A stretch of 64,000 nt of DNA from Saccharomycodes ludwigii (Eukaryota; Ascomycota; Saccharomycetes; Saccharomycodales; Saccharomycodaceae): the NCBI RefSeq assembly GCF_020623625.1, contig NC_060200.1:124001-188000 (forward strand). Reading direction: 5' to 3'. Shown here one piece after another: positions 10,637-21,780 of the stretch (position 1 is the stretch's first letter; the number at the start of each line of letters is the position of its first letter). The position numbers and the translations under genes were made by a program. The notes beneath the pieces are model-generated. The model ran no database searches. It was not told the DNA's origin and saw only the letters and a list, made by a program, of their open reading frames with translations.

Positions 10637-11968
10637 ATGACCTGGGGAATATTTACTCATTCATTTGCAAAATCCCCCTTGGATATCAAATTATTGTGGA
10701 TATCTGTATTTCTGAGGTTAGTATCATATGGTCTAACAGATCAAATTATTACCCTTTTTTTAAATGAAATAGGCATTTCAGAAGATCAAATGGGTCTATT
10801 CATGACACTAACACTATTTGGGGATGTTCTTTTATCATATATTTTAACGTGGTATGCAGATCATTGGGGTAGAAGACTTGTTTTAATATATGGCGCCGTA
10901 ATGATGTCAATTAGTGGTATGGTGTTTAGTTATTTTGAAAATTTCTACGTACTGCTACTTGCTGCAATTCTAGGTGTTATAGCACCTAGTAGTGATGAAG
11001 TCGGTCCTTTTAAATCCATTGAAGAATCAGTCATTGCGCATTTAACTCCTAATACTAAAAGACCTGAAATTTATTCATTGCATGCATTTTTTGGAACAAT
11101 AGGCTCAGCTATAGGTTCAATGCTCTCTGGACTCATCATGAATTTCCTATTATCCAAGAATATTTTCAAAACTAATTTACAATGTTACAAGTTTATTTTT
11201 GTATTGTATTCCATCATAGCATTGTGCAAAACTATCATTATGTGTTTGCTATCTCCAAACATTGAATTGTACCATAAAAATGAACCATCAGTCGAAAGTG
11301 AAACATCAACATTATTAAATGCGACAAATGAGGACGTGGTAACACCTTTAACTGTTACTACCAAATTATCAACCAAAACAATATCGTTATTAATCAAACT
11401 ATTAATTATTTTCATGTTAGATTCTTTTGGTTATGGATTTTTGACGAGTTCCTGGATGGTCTATTATTATTCTAAAACGTTCCCCATCCAAATGACATTT
11501 TTAGCTCTTGGCGCATTGTTTTCCGTCGGTAAAATAATAACAGCTGTATCTTCCTTCCCATCGTCGATATTGGCCAGAATGTTTGGCCCGGTTAGAGCTA
11601 CTTTATTAGTTCAAATTCCATCTGGAATTTTTTTCATCTTAATCCCGCTTTGTAAACCACATTTATTGCTATCTATTTTGTTTTTATACTTATATCTCTC
11701 AACAACTGCTATGGACGTCACCCCAAGACAACTATTGCTCACTAATTTAATTCCAGCTCAAGATTTAACAAAAGTTATGGGAATTGTAAATATTGGGAAA
11801 ACCTTTGCACGCTGCATAGGTCCAACTTTCACTGGTTTGTTAGCTAATAAGGGTGAATTGTGGGTTTGCTTTATAATAAGCGGTGGCTTAACAATATTAG
11901 CCGATTTCATTCTTTACTTACTGTTTAATAAAGTGGATAAAAAAATTTTAAGACAAACGAATAATTAG
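10637..11968 (+). CDS. Major facilitator superfamily transporter, YJR124C-like
   Basis: The 443-residue product is hydrophobic, with about 11-12 predicted membrane spans and a charged central loop around residues 205-245. Between the second and third spans it has the MFS signature-like DHWGRRLVLIYG. Length and position agree with S. cerevisiae YJR124C (448 residues), an uncharacterised MFS protein next to RPS5. Here YAT2 is inserted between it and RPS5. The substrate is unknown; fungal relatives are often annotated as drug or metabolite transporters without experiment. The start follows an A-rich leader and lies directly after in-frame stops. The gene is convergent with YAT2 with only 64 bp between stops, so the transcripts probably overlap. 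Confidence 0.85.
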   Translation: MTWGIFTHSFAKSPLDIKLLWISVFLRLVSYGLTDQIITLFLNEIGISEDQMGLFMTLTLFGDVLLSYILTWYADHWGRRLVLIYGAVMMSISGMVFSYFENFYVLLLAAILGVIAPSSDEVGPFKSIEESVIAHLTPNTKRPEIYSLHAFFGTIGSAIGSMLSGLIMNFLLSKNIFKTNLQCYKFIFVLYSIIALCKTIIMCLLSPNIELYHKNEPSVESETSTLLNATNEDVVTPLTVTTKLSTKTISLLIKLLIIFMLDSFGYGFLTSSWMVYYYSKTFPIQMTFLALGALFSVGKIITAVSSFPSSILARMFGPVRATLLVQIPSGIFFILIPLCKPHLLLSILFLYLYLSTTAMDVTPRQLLLTNLIPAQDLTKVMGIVNIGKTFARCIGPTFTGLLANKGELWVCFIISGGLTILADFILYLLFNKVDKKILRQTNN

Positions 11969-11977
11969 AGAAAAAAA

Positions 11978-11985
<8 letters not shown>

Positions 11986-12010
<25 letters not shown>

Positions 12011-12011
12011 A
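11986..12011. repeat. TA dinucleotide run between convergent genes
   Basis: About thirteen TA units fill nearly half of the 64-bp spacer separating the transporter and YAT2 stops. It is the most likely shared 3'-end signal for both transcripts; this is inferred from the UAUAUA efficiency element of yeast mRNAs. Confidence 0.5.
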
Positions 12012-12032
12012 CCATAATATTGGTATTATTAC

Positions 12033-14549
12033 CTATGTGAAGCCACTGTTCACTTTGGTACCGACTTTTCCTCTGTCAAAATTAATATCAAATTTTGATT
12101 TAATAACATTTTTCTTTTTCTTTTTTAAAGGTGAGAGAGGACTTGGTAATTGCTTATCACCACTATTAATGGATACGTAGTCAATTTCACGTCCAGTTTG
12201 CAATTTCTCTGAATTTGAAGGAGTAAATGAAACATAATTCAATTTAGTAGATGAATTTACTCTAGAAACATTGCGACTTTTAACATGGCCTTCATAATCC
12301 CATAACAATAAATCACTATTTCTTGTAGATAACTTTGGTAAAGCAGCATTTGAATTATCTCTTTTCAATATATTATCAAGTTCATAAAAATCTTGATTAA
12401 ATCCAGCAGCTTGTTGACTCTTCGAATTGTTCAACAATTCTTTAATATTGCTTAAAATCGATGATAAAGTACATAGTAATCTTGATCCTTGTCTAAATTG
12501 GGATATCACCGTCAAATTTGTGTACTCAGGAGTTATAATATACCCAATGCCAAAGCCATTAGAAACTGCAGGTGTTACACCAAAAGCATTCATTGCACGG
12601 TTACCGCAATTGGAACAAATCAATTCAGGTTCGGTAAAAGGTGTTAATAATTCGTTATTAAACAATCTATTGCATAATTCTTTTTCTTGGGAGCTGAAAT
12701 GAATGTTAAAATTATTATGGGACTTATAAAGAATCTGGATACTTTGAAAATGTTTTTCAAACCCTAGTCCCTTACGGGCATTCAATATAGCTTCGGTGTG
12801 ATTAACGCAAGCATCTTGAAACTTGGCCAATAAAAACTCATTTTCATCCGTATTGCTATTAACGGCGTGTGAGCCTTTACTTGTTAACCACAATTGACAG
12901 AGTTGTAATAGTTGCTGATTTTGAATCGTTATAAATTCAGATCTCGAATTATTAAAGTTTCTGGTACAAACCGGTTCATAAGTGAAAACTGGCTTACCGT
13001 ATAGAAGATAATAAGCTATTTGGATGGCAATCTGGATTAAGGAGTCTGGTCTGACACCCAACATGCGTGCAAAATTCGCACCAAATGGGATACGTTCATA
13101 TATGATATCATTTTTGTGAATAATATCGGTAAGTTTAGTTTCAGACAAATGTATGTGCGTATTCAAAACATTACTAAATGACCAGTCAATGATTTTGGCT
13201 GCTACTTGAGGGGAATTATCGAAACCATTTCCAGAAATGTCAGTTTTCAATTTGACAAATGGCCATAGGGAAAATTCTTGTCCATTGACTTCTCTAGCCA
13301 ATCTCATAACAGATTCGGCATAAATATCGGAAACAAACCTTAAGACAGTGGAACCATCACACCCAAAGGAATCCCAAATGACTGCAGCCTCGGCTTTTTT
13401 AGTAACAACTAGCTGTAATTTGTCATACCATCTGCTGGTACATGAACCAACTTGTAACCCCGTGACTGGGTCAATTTCGTTTGATCCATAATATATACTT
13501 TTAATCCTATTTTCTTCATCGTATTCGCAGTGGTCAAGAACAACGACAAATAAAGCGCTATCAATTTTAAGCATTTCCTCAGGATACCTCTTTTGCAATC
13601 TTTTCCTAGAATATCTCCAATTTTTAAATGAATATGAGGTTAGACAACCCACTCCCGTGGAGTGAATGGTCCCTATAGAACTGGAAGATTCGATTATGAT
13701 ATCTCTAAAAATTTTACTTAATTGGCTCATACTGCTAATTATTATTTCATCGGTGTCAATATCTAATACAGGCAAAGTATAATAATTGCCTTTAGATATA
13801 ATCAAAATGTGATTAGAACGGGGGAAAGTCTTTTGGGTTATCCCATGCTTTTTACTTGAACTATTGACCCTATTAAAAACGTCATCAGTGTCACTGGAAA
13901 AACTATCTCTACTTTCACAAGGAGATTGGCTACCAGTGGTTTCGCTGTCGCTGCTAATAAGTTGATCATGGTTATAATCTTCAAGATCTTCTTCACTAAA
14001 TGGCTTATTTAGATCAAACTTTTCCACCTCATTGGATTCAAAAATTGGAGCTCTTGTGCTACCAAATATGTTGAAATAAGGCTGCATATTCATATTTTTG
14101 TCAGGCAACAATTTACCTTTCCTTAGAGCAACAATGAATTTTAAACTAGCTAAGCATAAAATAGAAGCTCTTTCCTCTTGGCTTATATTATCGTTCGAGG
14201 CATCTGGTTGTAAAATTAAAAAGGGATTTCTTGGTAAAAGATCTTCACGATTATCACTTTCGGTAGTAGAGTTATGATTATTGATATCCAAATATAATCT
14301 ATCCAAATAACATTTTTCCGATTTATAAAATTCGCTCAAACAATTCTGGATCTTTGAAGAGGCAGAACTTTCCAAAAAACATTTGATAGTATCTTGTAAT
14401 TCTTGAAACTTTTTTGGATGTAACGGATGATGATAATATCCATCGGCATAATTTAAAGGTTTTAAACTTTCACAGACCTGATCAAATGTTATGCCAATGT
14501 CTGGTAATGGTAGTTTTGGGAGCTGAATATCTTTTTCGGCGACCGGCAT
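12033..14549 (-). CDS. YAT2: Yat2-type carnitine O-acetyltransferase family protein
   Basis: Carnitine acetyltransferases move acetyl groups between CoA and carnitine; Yat2 is the large cytosolic member in yeast. The 838-residue product fits Yat2 (about 920 in S. cerevisiae) better than Yat1 or Cat2 (under 700). It shows the N-terminal LPKLPLPDI start of the family, the motif SRWYDKLQLVV near residue 372, SFSNVLNTHIHLSETKL, the ISQFRQG-type C-terminal motif, and a variable acidic insert around 180-240. The aligned catalytic position normally reads Glu/Asp-His; here it is Asp393-Ser394. I recall S. cerevisiae Yat2 having the same residues, so this looks family-wide rather than a local mutation. 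YAT2 lies between PRO3 and GCD11 in S. cerevisiae, matching the wider order here. Confidence 0.93.
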   Translation of the reverse strand: MPVAEKDIQLPKLPLPDIGITFDQVCESLKPLNYADGYYHHPLHPKKFQELQDTIKCFLESSASSKIQNCLSEFYKSEKCYLDRLYLDINNHNSTTESDNREDLLPRNPFLILQPDASNDNISQEERASILCLASLKFIVALRKGKLLPDKNMNMQPYFNIFGSTRAPIFESNEVEKFDLNKPFSEEDLEDYNHDQLISSDSETTGSQSPCESRDSFSSDTDDVFNRVNSSSKKHGITQKTFPRSNHILIISKGNYYTLPVLDIDTDEIIISSMSQLSKIFRDIIIESSSSIGTIHSTGVGCLTSYSFKNWRYSRKRLQKRYPEEMLKIDSALFVVVLDHCEYDEENRIKSIYYGSNEIDPVTGLQVGSCTSRWYDKLQLVVTKKAEAAVIWDSFGCDGSTVLRFVSDIYAESVMRLAREVNGQEFSLWPFVKLKTDISGNGFDNSPQVAAKIIDWSFSNVLNTHIHLSETKLTDIIHKNDIIYERIPFGANFARMLGVRPDSLIQIAIQIAYYLLYGKPVFTYEPVCTRNFNNSRSEFITIQNQQLLQLCQLWLTSKGSHAVNSNTDENEFLLAKFQDACVNHTEAILNARKGLGFEKHFQSIQILYKSHNNFNIHFSSQEKELCNRLFNNELLTPFTEPELICSNCGNRAMNAFGVTPAVSNGFGIGYIITPEYTNLTVISQFRQGSRLLCTLSSILSNIKELLNNSKSQQAAGFNQDFYELDNILKRDNSNAALPKLSTRNSDLLLWDYEGHVKSRNVSRVNSSTKLNYVSFTPSNSEKLQTGREIDYVSINSGDKQLPSPLSPLKKKKKNVIKSKFDINFDRGKVGTKVNSGFT

Positions 14550-15835
14550 TTTGAATTTTGGAAGTAGAGAATCGAGACAAGTGATTACCTATTGTGTTTA
14601 TATTTATGTATTTATTTGCTTTTGTTAGTATGGGATTGTTTTAGAAGTTGAGGAGTGAGATACTGTTGAAAAAAATATAAAAAATAACAGAAAAAAAATG
14701 AAAAGTTGGAAAGATATAAAAGATAAAAAAAACTTTATTTTTATAAGACTCTTTTTTTGTGTTAATTTAAAAAATATATGTATATTTGAAGAGTGGAGGG
14801 ATGTTTATCAGCTTGAATTTGAATGATGTATATTTTCTTGGTTATTGTTATGATACTTGATAGTAAATCGAATAATTGACTACCACTTTGGTTTTATTTT
14901 CTCGGGCGGCCGCTTTTTATTTTATTTTAATTTTGGCACTGGCACAATTTGAAAAAAAAAAAATACATCGGTCAAAAAGTAAAAAAAATATTTTTTTTTT
15001 TTTTTTTCTCCAACTGGCAGACAATACAGAAAAATTACTCGTTATAAAATATATTGGCCATCGTCATTCAAAAAAAAAAAAAAAAAAAAAAAAATATATG
15101 ACATTTTCTTCTACATGTTGGAGATATCAAATGGAAATGAAAAAAAAAAGGAAAGCTGCCCCAACGCACATTAAACAAAATAATCTAAAATTAACAATAC
15201 AAATCAAACAGTATTATTTAATGTAAATATAATAAATAATTAGCTTAAAATTTGTATCATTATTCTTTCCTTTTGCCTTAATTTTTGATTTCTAAAAGGT
15301 TTTTCTGTAATCAAATAAACAAGACAAGCTAAAAAGTTAAGTTCGATAGCAAGTAGAAAAAATAATTCAAAATAATACCCCTCCATGTGAACATTGATTA
15401 TTATTGAAAGTCATTGAAGGGAAATACTAATATCTTTTATAAAAGCAAATTTGTTTGGCTTTAATTATATTTGTTTCTAATTTATTTTCTTTTCAACAAT
15501 CTCCTATAGATCATTCTCCTTTTCAACAAATTCCAATAACAAGCCAAGGCTCTTGCATTTTAGTGTTCTATCATTGAATCATCATTATTTCTTCAGTAAC
15601 AAACATATTATTCCAAATTATATTAAACAATTTATGCCTCATTTTTTACTTGTAAACATTTCAATTTACTTTTTCTATTTTAATTTATAATGACAATTAA
15701 ATGGATTAAAATTCAGACAGTTTATTAAAAAAAAATACATCTTACAAATTAAAAAAAAAAAAACTTTGACAAAAATAAAACATATATAATAAAATAAAAT
15801 ATTTCCGACAAAATTTTTCCCTTTGAAATATTTGC
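14550..15835. other. Long YAT2 promoter / RPS5 3' spacer
   Basis: The 1.29 kb between two codirectional genes hold no convincing gene. Notable items are a GC island CGGGCGGCCG at 14903-14912 in otherwise AT-rich DNA, poly(A) and poly(T) tracts around 14950-15095, and an AT-rich stretch from 15240 to 15835 probably including the RPS5 3' end. I searched by eye for tRNA and box C/D features and found none complete. Confidence 0.5.
14903..14912. promoter_or_regulatory. Triple CGG-triplet site in YAT2 promoter
   Basis: CGGGCGGCCG contains CGG at 14903-14905, CGG at 14907-14909 and CCG at 14910-14912. Zinc-cluster activators bind CGG triplets, and YAT2 in S. cerevisiae is under Cat8/Adr1-type carbon control. 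The site is about 350 bp before the YAT2 start. It is not an exact Cat8/Sip4 element, so the binding factor is unknown. Confidence 0.35.
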
Positions 15836-16504
15836 TTAACGGTTAGATTTAGCAACACGTTCCAATTCATCCTTCTTCTTGATGGCATAAGAAGTAGAAG
15901 AACCTTTAGCAGCATTGATCAATTCTTCAGCCAAAGTTTCGGCAATAGTCTTGATGTTTCTAAAAGCAGCTTCTCTAGCACCAATAGTCAATAAAGCAAT
16001 GGCAGTGTTAACTCTTCTCAATGGAGAAACATCAACAGCTTGTCTTCTGGCAGCACCACCACCACCAACTCTGGTAGTATCTTCTTTGGCACCAGCATTG
16101 ACAATAGCATCAACAACAACTTGCAATGGGTTTTGGTCAGTCAAAATGTTGATAATTTCCAAAGTGTGTTTGATAATTCTAACGGCCTTTAATTTCTTAC
16201 CATTGTTTCTACCATTCATCATCAAAGAGTTGGTCAATCTTTCAATGATTGGACATTGAGCCTTTCTAAATCTCTTGTTGGCGTAACGACCAGCAGTGTG
16301 ACCTACGTAAATTGGTTGAGAAATTTGAATGTAATCAACTAAAGATGCATCTTTGACTTCAACATCTTCAAAGGACCATTTGTTGAATAACTTGATTTCA
16401 GCTTGGGCTGCAACGACATCAGCTGGAATTTCGGTAGCCAAAACAACTGGGGCAATAGTTTCAACAACTTCTTGGACTTCTGGGACTTCTTGGGTTTCAG
16501 ACAT
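15836..16504 (-). CDS. RPS5: 40S ribosomal protein uS7 (Rps5)
   Basis: uS7 sits at the head of the 40S subunit near the E site and contacts mRNA and tRNA. From [20 protein letters not shown] to the C-terminal VAKSNR the 222-residue product is almost identical to S. cerevisiae Rps5 (225 residues). The start chosen is the ATG at 16504, giving [10 protein letters not shown]; a longer frame reaches 16573, but its extra 23 residues have no counterpart in the family. Codon use is strongly biased as in ribosomal protein genes. The coding region has no intron. Order RPS5, IBA57, ATP2 matches YJR123W-YJR121W in S. cerevisiae. Upstream signals suggest that its promoter could be unusually distant. Confidence 0.98.
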   Translation of the reverse strand: MSETQEVPEVQEVVETIAPVVLATEIPADVVAAQAEIKLFNKWSFEDVEVKDASLVDYIQISQPIYVGHTAGRYANKRFRKAQCPIIERLTNSLMMNGRNNGKKLKAVRIIKHTLEIINILTDQNPLQVVVDAIVNAGAKEDTTRVGGGGAARRQAVDVSPLRRVNTAIALLTIGAREAAFRNIKTIAETLAEELINAAKGSSTSYAIKKKDELERVAKSNR

Positions 16505-16818
16505 CTTGAATTTTAGGGCTGCTATTGATATGGTTTTTACGTATTTTTTTCCAAAAAATGATTTTTCCAGCAAACAAGGAAAAGAAAATTAAGTTAATAA
16601 CGAAGCATTTACTCTATTTTAAAAAATAAAAAAAAATAAAAATTTCAATAAAGATGGAAGAAGAAAGAAGAAAAAAAGTAAGAGAAAATATATACGTTAA
16701 CCCAAAATTTTGGTAATAATATAAAAGTAATGGTATAGTCTTTATGTTGTATAATAATGTACAATAATAGATGGAGCGTATATTTAGCATAAAAAAAGAG
16801 ATTGATTTAATTGCAGCT

Positions 16819-16857
16819 CTAAAAAGGAAAAGAAAAAAAAAACAAAAATAATATAAT

Positions 16858-16896
<39 letters not shown>

Positions 16897-16902
16897 TTAG
16901 TA
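16819..16902 (-). promoter_or_regulatory. Possible leader-intron branch point and 3' splice site before RPS5
   Basis: On the minus strand TACTAAC (16902 to 16896) is the exact yeast branch-point consensus. A pyrimidine-rich tract ending TTTCCTTTTTAG follows, with the AG at 16820-16819, 78 nt past the branch adenosine. No GTATGT-like 5' splice site is visible upstream, which weakens the case. If real, it would be an intron in the RPS5 5' leader. Confidence 0.25.
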
Positions 16903-17130
16903 AGTAATAAATTTCCTTTTACGCTTTAAATATTTACAGGCAAGCGGCAGACTATTAAAGAGCTGGAAAACAAAAATATATTCCCGCGCTGCGTAGAGAA
17001 ATCTGGCTAAGGAAGTTACTAGGTTGAAGCTAACCCAAACATTAAAAAATTGCCTGCAAACAGGATTCTTGTCAGTAATTTCGTAATCAGTTCTAAATAA
17101 AATTTTACTAAAAATTACTTTGGATACCAT
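16897..17130 (-). other. Candidate structured RNA or small ORF (77 codons)
   Basis: This block is richer in G and C than its flanks. On the minus strand TTTGCAGGCAA and TTGCCTGTAAA, about 110 nt apart, can pair over 11 positions with one G-U; on the plus strand the same position is an A-C mismatch, so a minus-strand RNA is favoured. A hairpin GGTT-N6-AACC lies inside. The same strand also has an open frame of 77 codons (MVSKVIFSKILFRTDYEITD at its start) that I do not recognise. The frame's stop overlaps the TACTAAC. It could be a small RNA, an intron-borne RNA or a short gene; I cannot choose. Confidence 0.25.
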
Positions 17131-17324
17131 ATATTATATCAATAATATGAAATTATGTAGTTAGACAATAAAAACAGCGAGGGGGGGTCTAAAATATATG
17201 TAAATCTATGCTTTATTTGCATTTAGATAATATAACTTTCTTTCTTTTTTAAGGTTATATTATTAACCTTTGTTCTTCTCTATTTTTTTAATTTACTTTT
17301 TTTTTTAAAAAACTTATTTTTTAC

Positions 17325-17337
17325 AAGGTACGGGTGT
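17325..17337 (-). promoter_or_regulatory. Rap1-like site, probably RPS5-directed
   Basis: The minus strand reads ACACCCGTACCTT, 11 of 13 positions of the ribosomal-protein-gene Rap1 consensus ACACCCRYACAYM. It lies about 820 bp before the RPS5 start, farther than usual for a Rap1 site, which would fit a spliced leader or an intervening transcript. A weaker plus-strand match (TAACCCAAACATT) is at 17031-17043. Confidence 0.35.
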
Positions 17338-17640
17338 AGCTTGTCACAAATTTTTCATTTTTTTTTTTTTTTTTTTTTTGCCATAAATAAAATCAAGAAA
17401 AAATACTTTTTTTTACTTAAAAATCGCACATATCACAAACCATTTTTCGGACACAATAACCAATTAATGATGTAATACCGATTCAATATATATATATATA
17501 TATATATCCAAAATTCAATAACAATAACTTTGAATAATTTTTTTTTTTGCTTTAATGAATATATAACAATGCATAGAAGGACTATATAAAAACAACAATC
17601 AATGAATAAAATAGATACATAGAAGAGTGAAACGCAGATA

Positions 17641-19107
17641 CTAAAGCTCTTGTTCCTCCATATAGTCATCAAACCAAAATGGTTTACCTAAGAATATTGG
17701 GATTTTTTCATTATTTTCACCGTTTATATATAAATCAGGTTTGAACGTATCATTAAAAAAATATTTCTCAGTATAAGATGCGTCAATTAGTGCAACACCA
17801 TGGCCCAACTCATTACTGCGCAATATTTTTCCAACAGGTCTAACTTTTCTAGGTCTATTAACTAAAATATTTTTTGAACCAGGGAAGGGTGAAGGTTTGG
17901 AGGTAAATGGATTGTAAACTTCAACGTTCTCCTCATCTTTGAAATCATTGTCTACTATAGAGCTTTGAGTGTAAACATTTACAAATTTTCCATTGGGTTG
18001 AACAACTATCGGAACGTTTTTTTGTTCTTCATTTCCGATCTTAATGGGCGTAGCTAATTTTTTAACTTTACCGGTGGAGTACAATCTTGCAGTTAATTCT
18101 TGACCTACATAACACCCTTTATTAAAACTTATTGTGTTATCAATATAATGATACCCCAATTCCAATGGTAACAACGCTTCAGTTGTTATATCTTCGTCAG
18201 TCTCTAGATATCCCAGTTCATACCTGGAGTTACGCAATTCGAGAGGCGTTGTTTGTTTCAAGCAAAATTCCAAATCCTTAAATTGTTCTTTATCAGGTTG
18301 GAAAAAATCAGTTATATTGTTGACTTTAACGTCTGTTATAACCCGGAAATCTTGCAAACTGTGTGGATTGTTCCCCATTAAATTAAAGCTCCTTCTATCC
18401 AAGAAAATTGCCTTTAGCTTACTAGTATCAAAAAAACTTTTGGCTACAAAGTTTGAGAAATCAACATAATCTCTACTATTATTAATTTCATATCTTAATG
18501 GTGTTAAAACACTGGGTAACCATCCGTTGACAAGCTTATGTTCATCTGGCGTCTCAGAAGGTGGCAATTGAATGGACAAATGCCAAGTTTTAAAGCTTGA
18601 ACTATGTTGACTTATGTGTTTTATTTTAACCTTGCTCATTAGTTTATGTTTTTGAAAGCTATTCCAAATTTTTTCCAACATACTATTTCCATGTATTTCC
18701 AACCAATATTCAGGGTATTTCTTCCCCAAGTGGAAAGGTGTATAAACGATAGCATCAGTCACAAGTCTACCCCTACTATTTAAAATCCCAGTGTATTGGC
18801 CGAGTTTATTCCCATATGACTTGGCTAATTCATCATATAAATCATTGGTTATTTGATCGTCGCTTAAATAATCAGAATTTTCCAGGTCTTCGGGAGTAAT
18901 TGTCATTAAATTTTTTTTTATGAATTTAGGAACTAATTTGGTAGTTATTAATCCATTCAAGAATTTAGGTGTGTCTGGTCCATAGATGGAAATATACGAT
19001 TTTTTTGGAAGTTCTGTGTAAATGCATGTTGCTTTCGGTATCTTATGGTTGTTGTTTAATGTTTTACTTGACGAATTAAAAAACCTATTAAATATTCTTC
19101 CTTTCAT
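17641..19107 (-). CDS. IBA57: Iba57, mitochondrial iron-sulfur cluster assembly protein
   Basis: Iba57 acts with Isa1 and Isa2 in the mitochondrial matrix to make [4Fe-4S] clusters for aconitase, lipoyl synthase and related enzymes. The 488-residue product (S. cerevisiae 497) contains the folate-binding GcvT-like fold and the family hallmark KGCYVGQELTARLYSTGKV near residue 330, including the conserved Cys. The N-terminus (MKGRIFNRFFNSSSKTLNNN) is basic and free of acidic residues, as expected for a mitochondrial presequence. It is codirectional with ATP2 and RPS5, as in S. cerevisiae YJR121W-YJR123W. Confidence 0.95.
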   Translation of the reverse strand: MKGRIFNRFFNSSSKTLNNNHKIPKATCIYTELPKKSYISIYGPDTPKFLNGLITTKLVPKFIKKNLMTITPEDLENSDYLSDDQITNDLYDELAKSYGNKLGQYTGILNSRGRLVTDAIVYTPFHLGKKYPEYWLEIHGNSMLEKIWNSFQKHKLMSKVKIKHISQHSSSFKTWHLSIQLPPSETPDEHKLVNGWLPSVLTPLRYEINNSRDYVDFSNFVAKSFFDTSKLKAIFLDRRSFNLMGNNPHSLQDFRVITDVKVNNITDFFQPDKEQFKDLEFCLKQTTPLELRNSRYELGYLETDEDITTEALLPLELGYHYIDNTISFNKGCYVGQELTARLYSTGKVKKLATPIKIGNEEQKNVPIVVQPNGKFVNVYTQSSIVDNDFKDEENVEVYNPFTSKPSPFPGSKNILVNRPRKVRPVGKILRSNELGHGVALIDASYTEKYFFNDTFKPDLYINGENNEKIPIFLGKPFWFDDYMEEQEL

Positions 19108-19203
19108 TAGATAGTCAAAATGAGGAGAGGGTATGTTTTCTGTAGATTCTGACTATTTCTTAATTAAAAATACGATAGGAAAAAGAAAAAGAAAAAGAAA
19201 AGG

Positions 19204-19239
<36 letters not shown>

Positions 19240-19420
19240 ATCCAAGTTATAGTTGACAAGTTTGTTAAAAATCACAAGTCTCATTACTTCCTTTTTTTCA
19301 ATATATTCAGATTTATCCTATTTAAAAAAAAGCAAAAGTAGTTAATAAAAGTTTACATAATGTAAAATTTCTAAAAAATAAAAGCGATTTTGCTCCGGAA
19401 ATTTAGCCCTTTTTTTTTCT

Positions 19421-19458
<38 letters not shown>

Positions 19459-20238
19459 TTTAAGATTCAAAATTTGCAATTCGATTGCCAAGCCATTAAG
19501 TTGGTTAACCGAATTCTTCAAAATCAAGCATTAGCAAAGTTTATAGGCAAAATGAAACAAACAATTATAAATACAACAGCGGTTAAAATATCGTATTTAA
19601 TTCAAGACTTGAACATAGATCTACATGAAATATAAAAAACTTTAAAACAAATAAATACTGCAATTGATATAAAAAAGGAATATAACATTAATACTTAAAC
19701 TATAGTAATTTAGTAACAAAGTATACAACAGGCGTTACAGAAACAATGAAACACAGTGATATAAAGACACATATGGATGATAAGTACAAATTAATTGGGA
19801 AAAAAGAAAAAAAAAAAAAAAAAATAGATTGGGAGAATATCATAACAAAATTGAATTTTTCCTTCTTTTAGAAACAAAGTCACAGAATAAATTAGATATA
19901 TATATATTTAAAATAACAATAATAAAAAGAGCTTCAATATTAAAATAGGACAACGATCGGTTATTTTCATTATAGTAAAAAAAGAAAAAATAAAAATAAA
20001 AAACGGCAACAATAAACTTTAAAAAAAAAAAAAAAAAAAAAAAAGAGCTGGTGTCAAAATCCATAAAATATATGCTAGCTACCTCTAGAAAATTGAAGCA
20101 TCATCATAATCTTTTTTTCTTTAAATAAAATCTTATTGGCTCCGTCATTTTTTTTTTTTTTTTACCAAAAATAACTAGCATCAACTTTCCCATAATAATA
20201 TTGATATGATCAACAAATTTTCATAATCATCATTCAAT
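19108..20238. other. IBA57 promoter / ATP2 3' spacer with opposed A32 and T33 tracts
   Basis: The 1.13 kb contain A32 at 19204-19235 and T33 at 19422-19454, about 190 bp apart and able to pair. Further poly(A) runs lie at 19809-19823 and 20021-20043. No gene is supported; an 81-codon plus-strand frame at 19390 is largely poly-Phe from the T tract. Confidence 0.55.

Positions 20239-21780
<1,542 letters not shown>

Larger units (their letters stand above)
16505..17640. other. RPS5 upstream / IBA57 3' spacer
   Basis: The 1.14 kb include a T36 run at 16860-16895, a TACTAAC branch-point-like heptamer on the minus strand at 16896-16902, a GC-richer block at about 16920-17130, a Rap1-like site at 17325-17337 and a TA run at 17486-17508. 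Individual items are listed separately. Confidence 0.55.

Noticed and set aside
15580-15600. ATGATGA-like box C on the minus strand suggesting a box C/D snoRNA
   Set aside because: No CTGA box D at a suitable distance and no terminal stem.
16505-16573. Longer RPS5 start adding 23 residues
   Set aside because: Rps5 homologues begin at the equivalent of MSET; the extra segment has no counterpart and lies in the A/T-rich leader.
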